A DNA stretch of 64,000 bases. Source: Kitasatospora cineracea (lineage in GTDB: Bacteria > Actinomycetota > Actinomycetes > Streptomycetales > Streptomycetaceae). The DNA lies in the NCBI RefSeq assembly GCF_003751605.1, contig NZ_RJVJ01000001.1, forward strand, positions 62,001 through 126,000, given 5' to 3'. Below the pieces are notes generated by a model. It saw only the letters and a program-made list of their open reading frames with translations, made no database searches and was not told the DNA's origin. Positions 8,398-17,668 of the stretch are shown here, piece after piece; within the stretch, counting starts at the first letter, position 1, and each line of letters opens with the position of its first letter. The position numbers and the translations under genes are program-made.

Positions 8398-8991
8398 TTA
8401 TTCCTCGTCACCCTCGTCGCCGGGGGCGGCGGAGAGTCCCTGCAGGGCCGCCCACCTGGGGTCGGCGGCGTCGTGGTGGTGCGCCGGGTCGTCGCTCAGG
8501 CGGGCCCCGCACTCGGAGCACAGACCCAGGCAGTCGTCCTGGCACACCGGCTGCAGCGGCAGTGCGAGCACCACCGCGTCACGCAGCACCGGCTGGAGGT
8601 CGAACAGGTCGCCCTCCAGGCGGTAAGTCTCGTCCTCGGACTCCTCGTCGAAGTCGTCCCCCGCAACCGCGCGGTGACGCTCCTCGGACTCCGGGTAGTA
8701 GTACAGCTCCTGGAAGGCGACCTCCAGGTCGTCCTCCACCGGCTCCAGGCAGCGGGAGCACTCGCCGGTGACGTGGGCCTCGGCGGTGCCGGTGACCAGC
8801 ACGCCCTCGACCACCGACTCCAGGCGGAGCTCCAGCGTGATCTCGCTCTTCTCGGGAACGCCGATCACGTCCGCGACGCCCAGCTCCGCCGGGGCCTCCA
8901 GGGTGCGGGAGACCTTGCGCAGCGAACCGGGGCGACGGCCGAGCTCATGCGTGTCGAACACGAGCGGGTCGCGGTGGTCGAGGCGGTTCAA
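8398..8991 (-). CDS. DUF177/YceD family protein
   Basis: A 197-residue protein of the YceD/DUF177 family, which is linked to 23S rRNA maturation and almost always lies next to rpmF. It begins at a probable TTG codon, giving LNRLDHRDPLVFDTHEL, the usual opening of actinobacterial members; the frame upstream of this has no similarity. Two pairs of Cys (CSRC near residue 85, and CQDDCLGLCSECG near 150) suggest zinc binding. An acidic tail closes the protein. The gap to rpmF is 49 bases, so the genes are likely co-transcribed. Confidence 0.85.
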   Translation of the reverse strand: MNRLDHRDPLVFDTHELGRRPGSLRKVSRTLEAPAELGVADVIGVPEKSEITLELRLESVVEGVLVTGTAEAHVTGECSRCLEPVEDDLEVAFQELYYYPESEERHRAVAGDDFDEESEDETYRLEGDLFDLQPVLRDAVVLALPLQPVCQDDCLGLCSECGARLSDDPAHHHDAADPRWAALQGLSAAPGDEGDEE

Positions 8992-9145
8992 GGTGTCCTG
9001 ACTTCCTGGTGGCGGCGCGCATTCCTGCGCGGCGCGGAGTTTCGGTTTCTGCGGCGGCCCGGCGAGCGGGCGCACGGCGAACCCGGCGCGAACAGGCCGG
9101 AGTGGTCAGACTACCGGAGAGTCCGCGCCGAACCCAACTCGCCCC

Positions 9146-10327
9146 TCAGCGGCCGCCGAGCTCCCGCAGCCGGGTCATGTCGATCATGCTGGTGTCGAAG
9201 AAGCTGGTCTCGTCCAGCCCGGCCTGCTGCTGCGGCAGTTGCGCCTGCTGCTGGGGCTGCTGCTGGTAGCCGTACGGGTCGACGGGCAGCGGGTTGCCCC
9301 ACTGGTCGAAGCCCTGCGGCTGCTGGTACTGCGGCTGCTGCTGCTGGTAGTACGGGTCGACCGGCTGCTGCTGCCCGTAGGGCTGGCCGTACGGGTCGGT
9401 CTGCGGGGCCGCCGCCGGGTCGTAGCCGCCGCCGTACGCCTCGGCGTACTGCGGGGCCTGCTGCTGGCCGTACGGGTCCTCGCCGGGCTGCGGCTGGCCG
9501 TACGGGTCCTCGCCGGGCTGCTGCCAGCCGGCCGCGGCCGGGGTCTGCTCGGGCCAGCTCTGCTGCTGCGGGACGTCCGCGTACCAGTTCTGCGGGTCCT
9601 CGGGGGCGGCGCCGTCGGCGAAGCCGGCGGCCACCGCCTCGGCCCGGTCCTTGAGCTGCTGGGCCTCGTCGGCGGCGGCCAGGTAAGCGCCCAGCTCGTC
9701 GATCGGGGCCTTGCCGAGCAGCTTGTCGCGGCCCTTGCCGACCGCCTCCAGGGTGGCCGAGAGCACCGCCTCCAGGGTGGCCAGCTTCACGTCGACGTAC
9801 TCGTCGGCCTCCGGGCTGGGGCTGATCCGCGGCCGGAACTCCTCGCCGTCCTCGGTGCCGTCCTGCTCCGGCTCGTAGACGCCGGAGTCGCCGCGCAGCT
9901 TCTGCCGGCCGCGGCCGACCGCGCCGAGCGTCTTGGTGAGGACCACCTCGAAGTTGGCCAGCTTGGAGTCGACGTAGTCGTCGGCCTCGGCGCGCTTGGT
10001 CTGCACCTCGGTGCGGGCCTCGGCGAGCACCCGGTCCGCCTCGGCCTGGGCCTGCCGGACCACCTCGGTGTCGGAGATCAGCGAGCCGCGCTCGTCGTGC
10101 GCGCCGCGGATGATGTGGTCGGCCTGCGCCTGGGCGTCGGCCACCATCTGCTGATGGTCCGCCACCACCGACTGCGCCTGGGCGAGTTCGGCGGGCATCG
10201 CCTCCCGCAGGTCGCGGAGCAGGCCGGTCAGCTCGGCGCGGTTGACCACGCAGGACGACGACATCGGCATCGCCTTCGCCTTCTCGACCACGGCGATGAT
10301 CTCGTCGAGTTTCTGCTGCACGTCCAC
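9146..10327 (-). CDS. DivIVA-like / ATP synthase b-like coiled-coil protein
   Basis: A 393-residue cytoplasmic protein. Residues 1-30 (VDVQQKLDEIIAVVEKAKAM) start the family, and about residues 40-240 are Ala/Glu/Gln-rich coiled coil, including ADEYVDVKLATLEAVLSATL, repeated once in similar form (DDYVDSKLANFEVVLTKTL). The last third is a low-complexity Pro/Gln/Tyr/Gly tail with repeats such as EDPYGQPQPG and DPYGQ. Homologues are annotated as cell division initiation (DivIVA-like) or ATP synthase F0 b-like proteins, but there is no membrane helix. A role in polar growth scaffolding is plausible but unproven. GTG at 10327 was chosen from family resemblance. Confidence 0.75.
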   Translation of the reverse strand: MDVQQKLDEIIAVVEKAKAMPMSSSCVVNRAELTGLLRDLREAMPAELAQAQSVVADHQQMVADAQAQADHIIRGAHDERGSLISDTEVVRQAQAEADRVLAEARTEVQTKRAEADDYVDSKLANFEVVLTKTLGAVGRGRQKLRGDSGVYEPEQDGTEDGEEFRPRISPSPEADEYVDVKLATLEAVLSATLEAVGKGRDKLLGKAPIDELGAYLAAADEAQQLKDRAEAVAAGFADGAAPEDPQNWYADVPQQQSWPEQTPAAAGWQQPGEDPYGQPQPGEDPYGQQQAPQYAEAYGGGYDPAAAPQTDPYGQPYGQQQPVDPYYQQQQPQYQQPQGFDQWGNPLPVDPYGYQQQPQQQAQLPQQQAGLDETSFFDTSMIDMTRLRELGGR

Positions 10328-10458
10328 GGGCGTCTTCAGTCTTTCCGTGTGCCGCCGAGGTGCGGCGGAGGCAGTGCTCCGGGGGTCGCTGGCTGCGGCC
10401 CCGGGGCCGGGAGTATCAAGACTGTACGGCCACCTGCCCCACCGCTCACAACGCCCGG

Positions 10459-10944
10459 TCAGTTGCGGCGTTCGGCGATCCGCTCGACCAGTCGCCGGTG
10501 CACCGTCCCGGGCAGCAGGTGCGAGACGTCGCCGCCGAGCGAGGCGACCTCCTTGACCAGGCTGGAGGAGAGGAAGCTGTACGTCGGCGAGGTCGGCACG
10601 AACAGCGTCTCGACGCCGGTGAGCCCGTGGTTCATCTGGGCCATCTGGAGTTCGTAGTCGAAGTCGCCGGCCGCCCGCAGGCCCTTGATGATCGCCGGGA
10701 TGCCGCGCTCGCGGCAGAAGTCCACCAGCAGGCCGCTGTGCGACTCGACCTTGATGTTGCCCAGGTGGGCGGTGGTCTCCTCGATCAGGGCGATCCGCTC
10801 GTCGATCGAGAACATGCCCTGCTTGTTGCGGTTGATCAGCACCGCCACGTGCACCACGTCGTACAGCTTGGAGGCCCGCTCGATGATGTCGAGGTGTCCG
10901 TTGGTGATGGGGTCGAAGGACCCCGGACAGACGGCGCGGCGCAT
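10459..10944 (-). CDS. coaD: Phosphopantetheine adenylyltransferase
   Basis: A 161-residue enzyme joining ATP and 4'-phosphopantetheine to form dephospho-CoA, the fourth step from pantothenate to coenzyme A. It has the nucleotidyltransferase motif as [13 protein letters not shown] (TxGH), the loop [11 protein letters not shown], and the C-terminal [13 protein letters not shown] that replaces the ISSTxVR motif. Length is standard. It follows rsmD on the same strand by 32 bases, the usual pairing in bacteria. Confidence 0.97.
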   Translation of the reverse strand: MRRAVCPGSFDPITNGHLDIIERASKLYDVVHVAVLINRNKQGMFSIDERIALIEETTAHLGNIKVESHSGLLVDFCRERGIPAIIKGLRAAGDFDYELQMAQMNHGLTGVETLFVPTSPTYSFLSSSLVKEVASLGGDVSHLLPGTVHRRLVERIAERRN

Positions 10945-10976
10945 GCGTGTGCTCCCTTGTGGGGCGGGATGTTCTG

Positions 10977-11561
10977 CTACGAGTCTTGATCAGCCCCAGT
11001 AGCGGCGCGACCGTACCAGAGCGTGCCCTCGCCGTACTTGCGCGAGCGCAGCCCCTCGAAGCCGTCCGGCCAGCCGAACTCGCCGCCCCTGGTGCTGCGT
11101 TCCACGGTGACGAGAACGTGCTCGGACAGCCAGCCCCCAGAGCGGAGTGTGACCAGCATCTCGCGCAGCGCGGCGTCCTCCACCGCGTACGGCGGGTCCA
11201 GGAACACCAGGTCGTACGGCTCGGCCGGCGGCGGCCCCGCGACCACCTTCTCGGCCTTGTCGGCCCGCACCTCCGCGCCGGGCAGCCCCAGCGTGCGGAC
11301 GTTCTCCCGGACGGTCCGCACCGCGCTCGCGTCCGCCTCCACCAGCAGGGCGTGCGCGGCCCCGCGGGAGAGCGCCTCCAGCCCGACCGCGCCGCTGCCC
11401 GCGAACAGGTCGAGCATCCGGGCCCCGGCGACCGGCCCGAACAGCGCCTCGACGGTGGAGAACATCGCCTCCCGCGCCTTGTCGGACGTCGGGCGGGTGT
11501 TCCGGCCGGGCGGCGCGGCGAGACGGCGGCCTCCGGCACGGCCGGCGATCACGCGAGGCAT
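10977..11561 (-). CDS. rsmD: 16S rRNA (guanine966-N2)-methyltransferase
   Basis: A 194-residue SAM-dependent methyltransferase that modifies G966 of 16S rRNA. It starts [17 protein letters not shown], followed by the [13 protein letters not shown] stretch that defines the family, the SAM-binding loop [15 protein letters not shown] (about residues 49-63) and the catalytic motif DLVFLDPPY. It precedes coaD in a probable two-gene operon. Confidence 0.96.
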   Translation of the reverse strand: MPRVIAGRAGGRRLAAPPGRNTRPTSDKAREAMFSTVEALFGPVAGARMLDLFAGSGAVGLEALSRGAAHALLVEADASAVRTVRENVRTLGLPGAEVRADKAEKVVAGPPPAEPYDLVFLDPPYAVEDAALREMLVTLRSGGWLSEHVLVTVERSTRGGEFGWPDGFEGLRSRKYGEGTLWYGRAATGADQDS

Positions 11562-11659
11562 GGCGTTGGGTCCTTTGCGGGTGGGAGGGGCTGCGCGCCC
11601 GACCCTAGCCGACGGATCGGCCCGGGCCGGGCGCGCGCCCGTTCACTCCCGCGCGGCGG

Positions 11660-12169
11660 TCACTCGTTCGCGGCGGCGCCCAGCAGCGTCGGCGACGCGT
11701 AGCGCGACCAGGACAGGCAGCCGTCGGGCGGGCAGTACTCGGGGCGGCGCGGGTCGTGCCCGAGCTCGCGCAGCTTGGTGCGGACGGAGTCGGGCGTGCG
11801 GCCGTAGCGGGCGGCGATCCGGGCGATGGTCTCGCCCTCGTGGAAGCGCCGGACCAGCTCCTCCTCGTGCTGCGGCACCCAGGGGGCGCCGTGGCCGGGG
11901 TAGAGCTCGCGCAGCACGTCCCGGTCGGGGATCGGCTCGGAGACGTCGGCGACGATGGCCAGCGCGCGCAGGGCCCGGTTGAGTGCGATGCGCAGGGAGG
12001 CGACGTCCTCGACCGGGAGGCGGAGCTTCCCGGAGGCGACCGGGTTGGCGGAGTTGCCCTCGCGCCAGCCGGTCAGGGTGAGGGTGACTTCGCGGTCGTC
12101 CTCGCTGGCGACCTCGATCCGGAAGACCTTGTCGCCGAGCGGGAGCTCGTTGAGGTGACGGAATGCCAT
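11660..12169 (-). CDS. Protein with C-terminal helix-turn-helix, function unknown
   Basis: A 169-residue protein. The first hundred residues look like a mixed alpha/beta domain (MAFRHLNELPLGDKVFRIEV) of unknown type, and the second half has a helix-turn-helix pattern, GETIARIAARYGRTPDSV, followed by KLRELGHDPRRPEYCPP. It probably binds DNA or RNA but nothing shows what. Codon bias is normal. Start ATG at 12169 is the first in frame. It lies alone between recG and rsmD. Confidence 0.7.
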   Translation of the reverse strand: MAFRHLNELPLGDKVFRIEVASEDDREVTLTLTGWREGNSANPVASGKLRLPVEDVASLRIALNRALRALAIVADVSEPIPDRDVLRELYPGHGAPWVPQHEEELVRRFHEGETIARIAARYGRTPDSVRTKLRELGHDPRRPEYCPPDGCLSWSRYASPTLLGAAANE

Positions 12170-12274
12170 GCAATGACCCCCAATTCTCGCGCCGGGGACG
12201 CGACTTGGAGTGCGCCCCGAACAACTACATTCTCTCCCGGGGCACTGACAACCGGGGTGTCCGAACGACCCGCC

Positions 12275-14476
12275 TCAGCCCTTCTCCAGGTACTCCGCGC
12301 GGTCCTCGTCGAGCAGGCTCTCCAGCGCGGTGCGCAGCTCGGGGTGGGCCTCCAGCGCGGGGTCGGCGGCGACCAGCCGGGTGGCCTCGGCCCGGGCGGT
12401 GGCGATGACGTCCTCGTCCTCCAGCACCGAGAGCACCTTGAGCGAGGACTTCACGCCGGACTGGGCCTGGCCGAGCACGTCGCCCTCGCGGCGCTGTTCG
12501 AGGTCGATCCGGGAGAGCGCGAAGCCGTCCAGGGTGCCGGCCACCGCGTCCAGCCGGGCCCGGGCGGCGCTGGCCGCGGGCATGTCGCTGACCAGCAGGC
12601 AGAGCCCGGCGGCGGAGCCGCGGCCGACCCGGCCGCGCAGCTGGTGCAGCTGGGAGACGCCGAACCGGTCCGCGTCCATGATCACCATGACGGTGGAGTT
12701 CGGGACGTTGACGCCGACCTCGATCACGGTGGTGGCGACCAGCACGTCCACCTCGCCGGCCGCGAACCGGCGCATCACGTCGTCCTTGGCCTCCGGGGCG
12801 AGCCGCCCGTGCAGGACCTCGATCCGCAGCCCGGCCAGCGGGCCCTTCACGAGCTTCTCCGCGGTCTCCACCACGGCCAGCGGCGGCCTGCGCTCCTCGC
12901 TGTCCGCCCCTCCCACTTCCTCGGGCTCCTCCTTGCGCTTCTTCTTCCCCTTCGCCGGCTCCTCCTCGTCCCCGATCCGCGGGCAGACCACGTACGCCTG
13001 GTGCCCCTTGCCGACCTCCTCGCGGACCCGCTCCCAGGCCCGGGCGAGGAAGTTGGGCTTCTCCAGCGCGGGCACCACGTGGGTGGAGATCGGCGAGCGG
13101 CCGGCGGGCAGCTGGTCGAGGACGGAGGTCTCCAGGTCGCCGAAGACCGTCATGGCGACGGTGCGCGGGATCGGCGTGGCGGTCATCACCAGCAGGTGCG
13201 GGGGCTGCTCGCCCTTGGCCCGCAGCGCGTCGCGCTGCTCGACGCCGAAGCGGTGCTGCTCGTCGACGACGACCAGGCCGAGGTCGGCGAACTGCACCCG
13301 GTCCTCGATCAGGGCGTGCGTGCCGATGGCGATCCCGGCCTTGCCGGAGGCCATGTCGAGCAGCGCGCCGCGGCGGGCGGCGGCGCCCATCGAGCCGGTG
13401 AGCAGGGCGACCCGGGTGCCGATCTCGGAGCCGCCGATCATCCCGGCCTCGGCGAGGTCGCCCATCATCTCGACGATCGACCGGTGGTGCTGCTGGGCCA
13501 GCACCTCGGTCGGGGCCAGCAGCACGGCCTGCCCGCCGGTGTCGACCACGGCGAGCATGGCGCGCAGCGCGACCAGCGTCTTCCCGGAGCCGACCTCGCC
13601 CTGCAGCAGCCGGTGCATGGGGTGCTCGGTGGCCAGGTCGGCGAAGATCTCGGCGCAGACCGATCGCTGGCCGTCGGTGAGGGTGAACGGGAGCCGGGCG
13701 TCGAAGGCGTCCAGCACCCGGCCGGGGACGGGGCGGCGGGGGACGGCGGGCAGCGCGGAGTCGGCGGCCCGGCGCTGGGCGAGGGCGACCTGGAGGACGA
13801 ACGCCTCGTCCCAGCGCAGCCGGTTCTGGGCGCGCTCCTTCTCGGCCTGGCTGTGCGGGCGGTGGATCAGCTCCAGCGCCTCGGGCAGCGGGATCAGGTC
13901 GTGCTCGGCGCGCAGTTCGGCGGGCAGCGGTTCGCCGACGTCGGCGAGGTGCTTGGTGAGGGCCATCTCGACGCAGAGCGAGAGCTTCCAGCTGGGCAGC
14001 TGGGCGCTGGCCGGGTAGACCGGGATGAGCCGGCCGGCGAACTGCTCCGCCGCCGAGGTGCCCTCCTCGCTGTCGATCAACTGGTAGTCGGGCGAGGCGA
14101 GTTGACGGGTGCGGTTGAACAGGCCGACCTTGCCGGCGAACAGGCCCTGCAGGCCGGGCTTCAGGTCCTTCTGCCGCCAGCCCTGGTTGAAGAACACCAG
14201 CGAGAGCCGGGAGCGGCCGTCGGTGACCACCACCTCCAGCCGGTCGCCCTTGCGGCCGCGGAACGGGATCAGCGTGACCTTCTCGATCCGGGCCAGCACG
14301 GTGACGTGCTCGTCCACCTCCAGCTCGTCCAGGCTGGTGAGCTGCCCGCGCTCGACGTACCGGCGCGGGTAGTGGTGCAGCAGGTCGCCGACCGTGCGCA
14401 GCTTGAGACTGTCGGCCAGCGCCTTCGCGGTGCGGTCGCCGACCAGTTCCTTCAGCGGTTCATCGAGAGCGCCCAT
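12275..14476 (-). CDS. recG: ATP-dependent DNA helicase RecG
   Basis: A 733-residue helicase that remodels stalled forks and branched recombination intermediates. It shows the N-terminal wedge/OB domain, Walker A in GEVGSGKTLVAL, the DEQH box in VVVDEQHRFGVEQRDAL, motif III ATPIPRT, and the C-terminal helicase motifs up to QLRGRVGRGSAAG. An extra Lys/Glu-rich insert of about 25 residues (KGKKKRKEEPEEVGG) follows the ICPRI-like block, as in other streptomycete RecG. The ATG at 14476 was preferred to one six codons upstream because family members start at MGALDEPL. It is 36 bases after the DAK2 gene, so the two probably form an operon. Confidence 0.95.
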   Translation of the reverse strand: MGALDEPLKELVGDRTAKALADSLKLRTVGDLLHHYPRRYVERGQLTSLDELEVDEHVTVLARIEKVTLIPFRGRKGDRLEVVVTDGRSRLSLVFFNQGWRQKDLKPGLQGLFAGKVGLFNRTRQLASPDYQLIDSEEGTSAAEQFAGRLIPVYPASAQLPSWKLSLCVEMALTKHLADVGEPLPAELRAEHDLIPLPEALELIHRPHSQAEKERAQNRLRWDEAFVLQVALAQRRAADSALPAVPRRPVPGRVLDAFDARLPFTLTDGQRSVCAEIFADLATEHPMHRLLQGEVGSGKTLVALRAMLAVVDTGGQAVLLAPTEVLAQQHHRSIVEMMGDLAEAGMIGGSEIGTRVALLTGSMGAAARRGALLDMASGKAGIAIGTHALIEDRVQFADLGLVVVDEQHRFGVEQRDALRAKGEQPPHLLVMTATPIPRTVAMTVFGDLETSVLDQLPAGRSPISTHVVPALEKPNFLARAWERVREEVGKGHQAYVVCPRIGDEEEPAKGKKKRKEEPEEVGGADSEERRPPLAVVETAEKLVKGPLAGLRIEVLHGRLAPEAKDDVMRRFAAGEVDVLVATTVIEVGVNVPNSTVMVIMDADRFGVSQLHQLRGRVGRGSAAGLCLLVSDMPAASAARARLDAVAGTLDGFALSRIDLEQRREGDVLGQAQSGVKSSLKVLSVLEDEDVIATARAEATRLVAADPALEAHPELRTALESLLDEDRAEYLEKG

Positions 14477-14512
14477 CGCCCCATTCCACACCACCGGACC
14501 GACGCTCCGGTC

Positions 14513-16120
14513 TCACTCCACCCCGATGAGCAGCGGTGCGGCCTCCCGGCCGCCCGGGTAGGCGACGGTGTCGACCTCGGGGCGGGTGCGCCGGGCGTGC
14601 GCGATCAGCCGGTCGGCGAGCTCCTCGGGGGCCTCCTCGCCGAGCACCAGGGTGACCAGTTCGCCGCCGGCCGCGAGCATCCGGTCGAGCACGGTGAGCG
14701 CGGTCCCGGTGAGGTCGGCGCCGATCACCGCGACGTCGCCGTCGATCAGGCCGAGCACGTCGCCGGCCTGGCAGACGCCCGCCATGGTCCAGGACTCGCC
14801 CTCGGCGACGGCCAGTTCGGCGTACCGGGTGGCCCCGGCGGCGGAGGTCATCGCCACCACGTCCTCGTCGAAGCGCCGCCCGGCGTCGTGCACGGCCAGC
14901 GCGGCCAGGCCCTGCACCGGGGAGCGGGTGGGCAGCACGGCGATCCGGACGCCCTCCTCGCGCAGCTGGTCGGCGGCGGCGCCGGCGGCGGCGCGCAGTT
15001 CGGGGTCGTTGAGCAGCAGCACCACCTCGCGGGCGCCGCAGCGGTGCACGGCGGCGACCAGTTCGGCGCTGGCGGGCGGGCGGTCGGGGTCGGCGGCGAG
15101 CACCACCGAGCCGGCCTGCTCGCACAGCTGGGCCAGTCCGCTGCCGGTCACCACGCTGAGCACGGCCCGGCCGTGCGAGACGGTCTCCTCGCGCTCCCCG
15201 GACCGGGCCGCGGCCTCGGCGAAGTGGGTGATCCTGATCCGGTGCGGCCGCCCGGCCTCGACGCCCGCCTCGACGGCGGCGCCCGCGTCGTCCACGTGCA
15301 CGTGGACGTTCCACAGGCCGTCGCCGCCGCCGATCACCAGCGAGTCGCCGAGCCGTCCCAGGCGTTCGCGCAGCAGCGGGAGCTGTCCGTCCTCGGCCTC
15401 CAGCAGGTAGATCACCTCGAACGCCGGGTGGCCGGAGCCGGACGGGCGCTCGTGGCTCTCGCAGCCGTCCACCACCAGCGGGTCGATCTCGCGGCGCAGC
15501 GCGACCGGGCCCATCGGCTGCTGCCCGGAGACGGCGTCCACCAGCGCGCCCAGCACGGCGACCAGTCCGCGGCCGCCCGCGTCCACCACGCCCGCCTCGG
15601 CCAGCGCGGACAGCTGGTCGGGGGTGAGCAGCAGCGCCTGCCGGGCCGCCCGGTACGCCTCCTGGGCCTGTCCGGTCAGGCCGTCGGCGCCGGTGGCGGC
15701 GTCCGCGGCGGCGGCGGCGACGGTCAGCAGGGTGCCCTCGACCGGTTGGGCGACCGCCCGGTACGCGGAGCGGGCGCCGTGGTCGAGCGCGGCGGCCAGT
15801 TCGCCGCCGTCGGAGAGCACTTCGGCCAGGCCGCGCAGCCACTGGGCGAGGATCACGCCGGAGTTCCCGCGCGCGCCGATCAGCGCGCCGCGGGCGGCGG
15901 CGGCCGCGGCGACCGCCAGTCCGGGTTCCTCGGTGGCGGCGAACACCGCGTCCAGCGCCTCGGCTGCGGACTCCACGGTCAGGTAGAGGTTGGTCCCGGT
16001 GTCCCCGTCCGGAACCGGGTACACGTTCAGCGCGTCGATCTCCTCGCGGGCCTGGCCGAGGGCGGCCAGCGCGAGCCGGCACCAGGTGCGGACGGCCGGG
16101 GCGTCGAGGGTGTCCAGCAC
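14513..16120 (-). CDS. DAK2 (DhaL)-domain protein, FakA-like fatty acid kinase subunit
   Basis: A 535-residue protein of the YloV/FakA type. The N-terminal DhaL domain (residues about 10-200) has the nucleotide-binding pattern NVYPVPDGDTGTNLY, with Asp residues that bind magnesium and ATP, and GARGNSGVILAQW. The middle and C-terminal DegV-like/FakA domains follow. FakA phosphorylates fatty acids held by FakB lipid-binding proteins; whether this copy does so is inferred. The GTG at 16120 is chosen because GGAGGAG stands just before it. In many bacteria this gene neighbours rpmB and recG, as here. Confidence 0.85.
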   Translation of the reverse strand: MLDTLDAPAVRTWCRLALAALGQAREEIDALNVYPVPDGDTGTNLYLTVESAAEALDAVFAATEEPGLAVAAAAAARGALIGARGNSGVILAQWLRGLAEVLSDGGELAAALDHGARSAYRAVAQPVEGTLLTVAAAAADAATGADGLTGQAQEAYRAARQALLLTPDQLSALAEAGVVDAGGRGLVAVLGALVDAVSGQQPMGPVALRREIDPLVVDGCESHERPSGSGHPAFEVIYLLEAEDGQLPLLRERLGRLGDSLVIGGGDGLWNVHVHVDDAGAAVEAGVEAGRPHRIRITHFAEAAARSGEREETVSHGRAVLSVVTGSGLAQLCEQAGSVVLAADPDRPPASAELVAAVHRCGAREVVLLLNDPELRAAAGAAADQLREEGVRIAVLPTRSPVQGLAALAVHDAGRRFDEDVVAMTSAAGATRYAELAVAEGESWTMAGVCQAGDVLGLIDGDVAVIGADLTGTALTVLDRMLAAGGELVTLVLGEEAPEELADRLIAHARRTRPEVDTVAYPGGREAAPLLIGVE

Positions 16121-16362
16121 CAGGTCTCCTCCGGATGAACGCCACGGGAACGCGAAAGGACGCGGTGGCGAGGGGCGATGCTGGCAGGTTATCGGCCCGC
16201 GCGGGGGTGCCGGTCGCAGGCTCGTGCCCAGCTCGGGGGAACGATCACCCCCGCGATCGTGGTAGTTTCGTTGAGCGGGAGTCACCGTTGTATGCTCTCC
16301 CGGTTGCCTGGAGCACCCCGGGCTAGTTCAAGTACCTGATCTGAAGTCTTGGAGTGACTCCT

Positions 16363-16548
16363 GTGGCTGCCAACTGTGACGTCTGCGGCAAGGGCCCGGG
16401 CTTCGGCAACAGCATCTCCCACTCGCACCGCCGCACCCCCCGTCGTTGGAACCCCAACATTCAGACGGTGCGCGCTGTGATCGGGCGGACGCCGAAGCGG
16501 CTCAACGTCTGCACCTCGTGCATCAAGGCCGGTAAGGTCTCGCGCTGA
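16363..16548 (+). CDS. rpmB: 50S ribosomal protein L28 (zinc-ribbon form)
   Basis: A 61-residue ribosomal protein: [15 protein letters not shown], with a second Cys pair in CTSCIK. Both CxxC pairs are present, so this is the zinc-binding version. The GTG at 16363 follows GGAG by eight bases; another GTG three codons earlier is less likely. It is divergent from the DAK2 gene. A TATGCT hexamer at 16291-16296 may be its -10 box. A strong terminator follows. Confidence 0.97.
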   Translation: MAANCDVCGKGPGFGNSISHSHRRTPRRWNPNIQTVRAVIGRTPKRLNVCTSCIKAGKVSR

Positions 16549-16583
16549 CGCGCAGACCGGTACGCCGGTCACCAGCTTTCCCC

Positions 16584-16624
16584 GAAAGCCGACCACACCC
16601 CTCCGAGGGCCGTGGTCGGCTTTC
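16584..16624 (+). terminator. Rho-independent terminator of rpmB
   Basis: Arms GAAAGCCGACCAC (16584-16596) and GTGGTCGGCTTTC (16612-16624) pair perfectly over 13 bp and are followed by GGCTTTT. Confidence 0.85.
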
Positions 16625-16652
16625 GGCTTTTGCCGCGCGGGGAGCACCACCG

Positions 16653-16800
16653 GGGGCTCGGGGAACGGCGGGTCCGTGCTGCTGACGGCCGGAGCCCGTC
16701 GGAGTGTCCGTGCTGCTGCGGTGGTGAACGGAACCGGAAGCAGACGCGCGCAACGGCAGTGGACCGTCAGCAGCCACGGCCTCGCCGTTCCCCGAGCCCC
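16653..16800. repeat. Large imperfect inverted repeat with about 38-base arms
   Basis: The outer 18 bases at 16653-16670 (GGGGCTCGGGGAACGGCG) recur exactly reversed at 16783-16800. An inner block GCTGCTGACGG at 16678-16688 is mirrored at 16764-16774. Between the arms lies a further partial copy of the GTCCGTGCTGCTG segment. The 148-base unit sits between rpmB and thiD and has no coding capacity. It could form a long hairpin in the thiD transcript or be a small decayed mobile unit. Confidence 0.55.
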
Positions 16801-16830
16801 TGAAATGCGCGCACTCGTGAGCCCCTGATC

Positions 16831-17637
16831 TCACCCCCGGGCCTGCCAGAAGTGGTCCACCGGCCCGATGCCGGCGCCGAGCGCGAAGCCGTGCGCGATG
16901 GCGCCGGTGACGTACGCCTTGGCGTGGGCGACGGCCTGCGGCACCGGGTCCCCGAGGGCGAGCCGCGCGGCGATCGCGCTGGCGAGGGTGCAGCCGGTGC
17001 CGTGGGTGTGCCGGTTGTCGTGGCGGGGGGCCCGGTACCAGTGGGTCCCGCCGTCGGGGCCGAGCAGCAGGTCGGCGGCCTCGCCCTCCAGGTGGCCGCC
17101 CTTGACCAGCACCCAGTCGGGGCCGAGGTCGCGCAGCGCCTTCGCGGCGTCGAGCATGTCGGCCTCGCCGGTGACGGTGCGCCCGGTGAGCTGGGTCACC
17201 TCATGCAGGTTGGGGGTGGCGAGGGTGGCGACCGGCAGCAGCCGGGTCCGGAGGGTGCCGACGGCGTCGGCGGCGAGCAGCGCGTCGCCGTGCTTGGAGA
17301 CGCCGACCGGGTCGACGACCACGGGGGCGGGGGCGTCGGCGAGCAGTGCGGAGACGGTCTCGACGAGTTCGACCGAGGCGAGCATGCCGGTCTTGACGGC
17401 CTGCACGCCGATGTCGTCGACGACGCTGCGGTACTGGGCGCGGACGGCTTCGGCGGGCAGTTCCCAGTAGCCCTGGACGCCGAGCGAGTTCTGCGCGGTG
17501 ACGGCGGTGATGACGCTCATGCCGTGGACGCCGAGGGCGAGCATGGCCTTGAGGTCGGCCTGGATGCCCGCACCGCCGCCGCTGTCGGAGCCGGCGACGG
17601 TGAGGACTCGGGGCGGGGCGGCGGCGAAGGTGCTCAT
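16831..17637 (-). CDS. thiD: Hydroxymethylpyrimidine/phosphomethylpyrimidine kinase
   Basis: A 268-residue ribokinase-fold enzyme that phosphorylates HMP and HMP-P for thiamine synthesis. It has the opening [20 protein letters not shown] (residues about 14-33), the [12 protein letters not shown] segment and the anion-hole motif [15 protein letters not shown] with the catalytic Asp replaced in position by the expected Cys/Gly context of the family. The ATG at 17637 (MSTFAAAPP) was taken rather than one three codons upstream. It lies close to thiL but pfkA is between them, so thiamine genes are clustered loosely here. Confidence 0.93.
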   Translation of the reverse strand: MSTFAAAPPRVLTVAGSDSGGGAGIQADLKAMLALGVHGMSVITAVTAQNSLGVQGYWELPAEAVRAQYRSVVDDIGVQAVKTGMLASVELVETVSALLADAPAPVVVDPVGVSKHGDALLAADAVGTLRTRLLPVATLATPNLHEVTQLTGRTVTGEADMLDAAKALRDLGPDWVLVKGGHLEGEAADLLLGPDGGTHWYRAPRHDNRHTHGTGCTLASAIAARLALGDPVPQAVAHAKAYVTGAIAHGFALGAGIGPVDHFWQARG

Positions 17638-17668
17638 GCGCCCCAACCTACCGACCCGCCGTCGGCGT

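Noticed and set aside
11756..16138. A continuous plus-strand open frame of more than 1400 codons opposite recG and the DAK2 gene
   Set aside because: It is the mirror of two real minus-strand genes; the composition (strings of Gly, Gln, Arg, Val) and lack of a ribosome-binding site show it is an artefact of high GC content.
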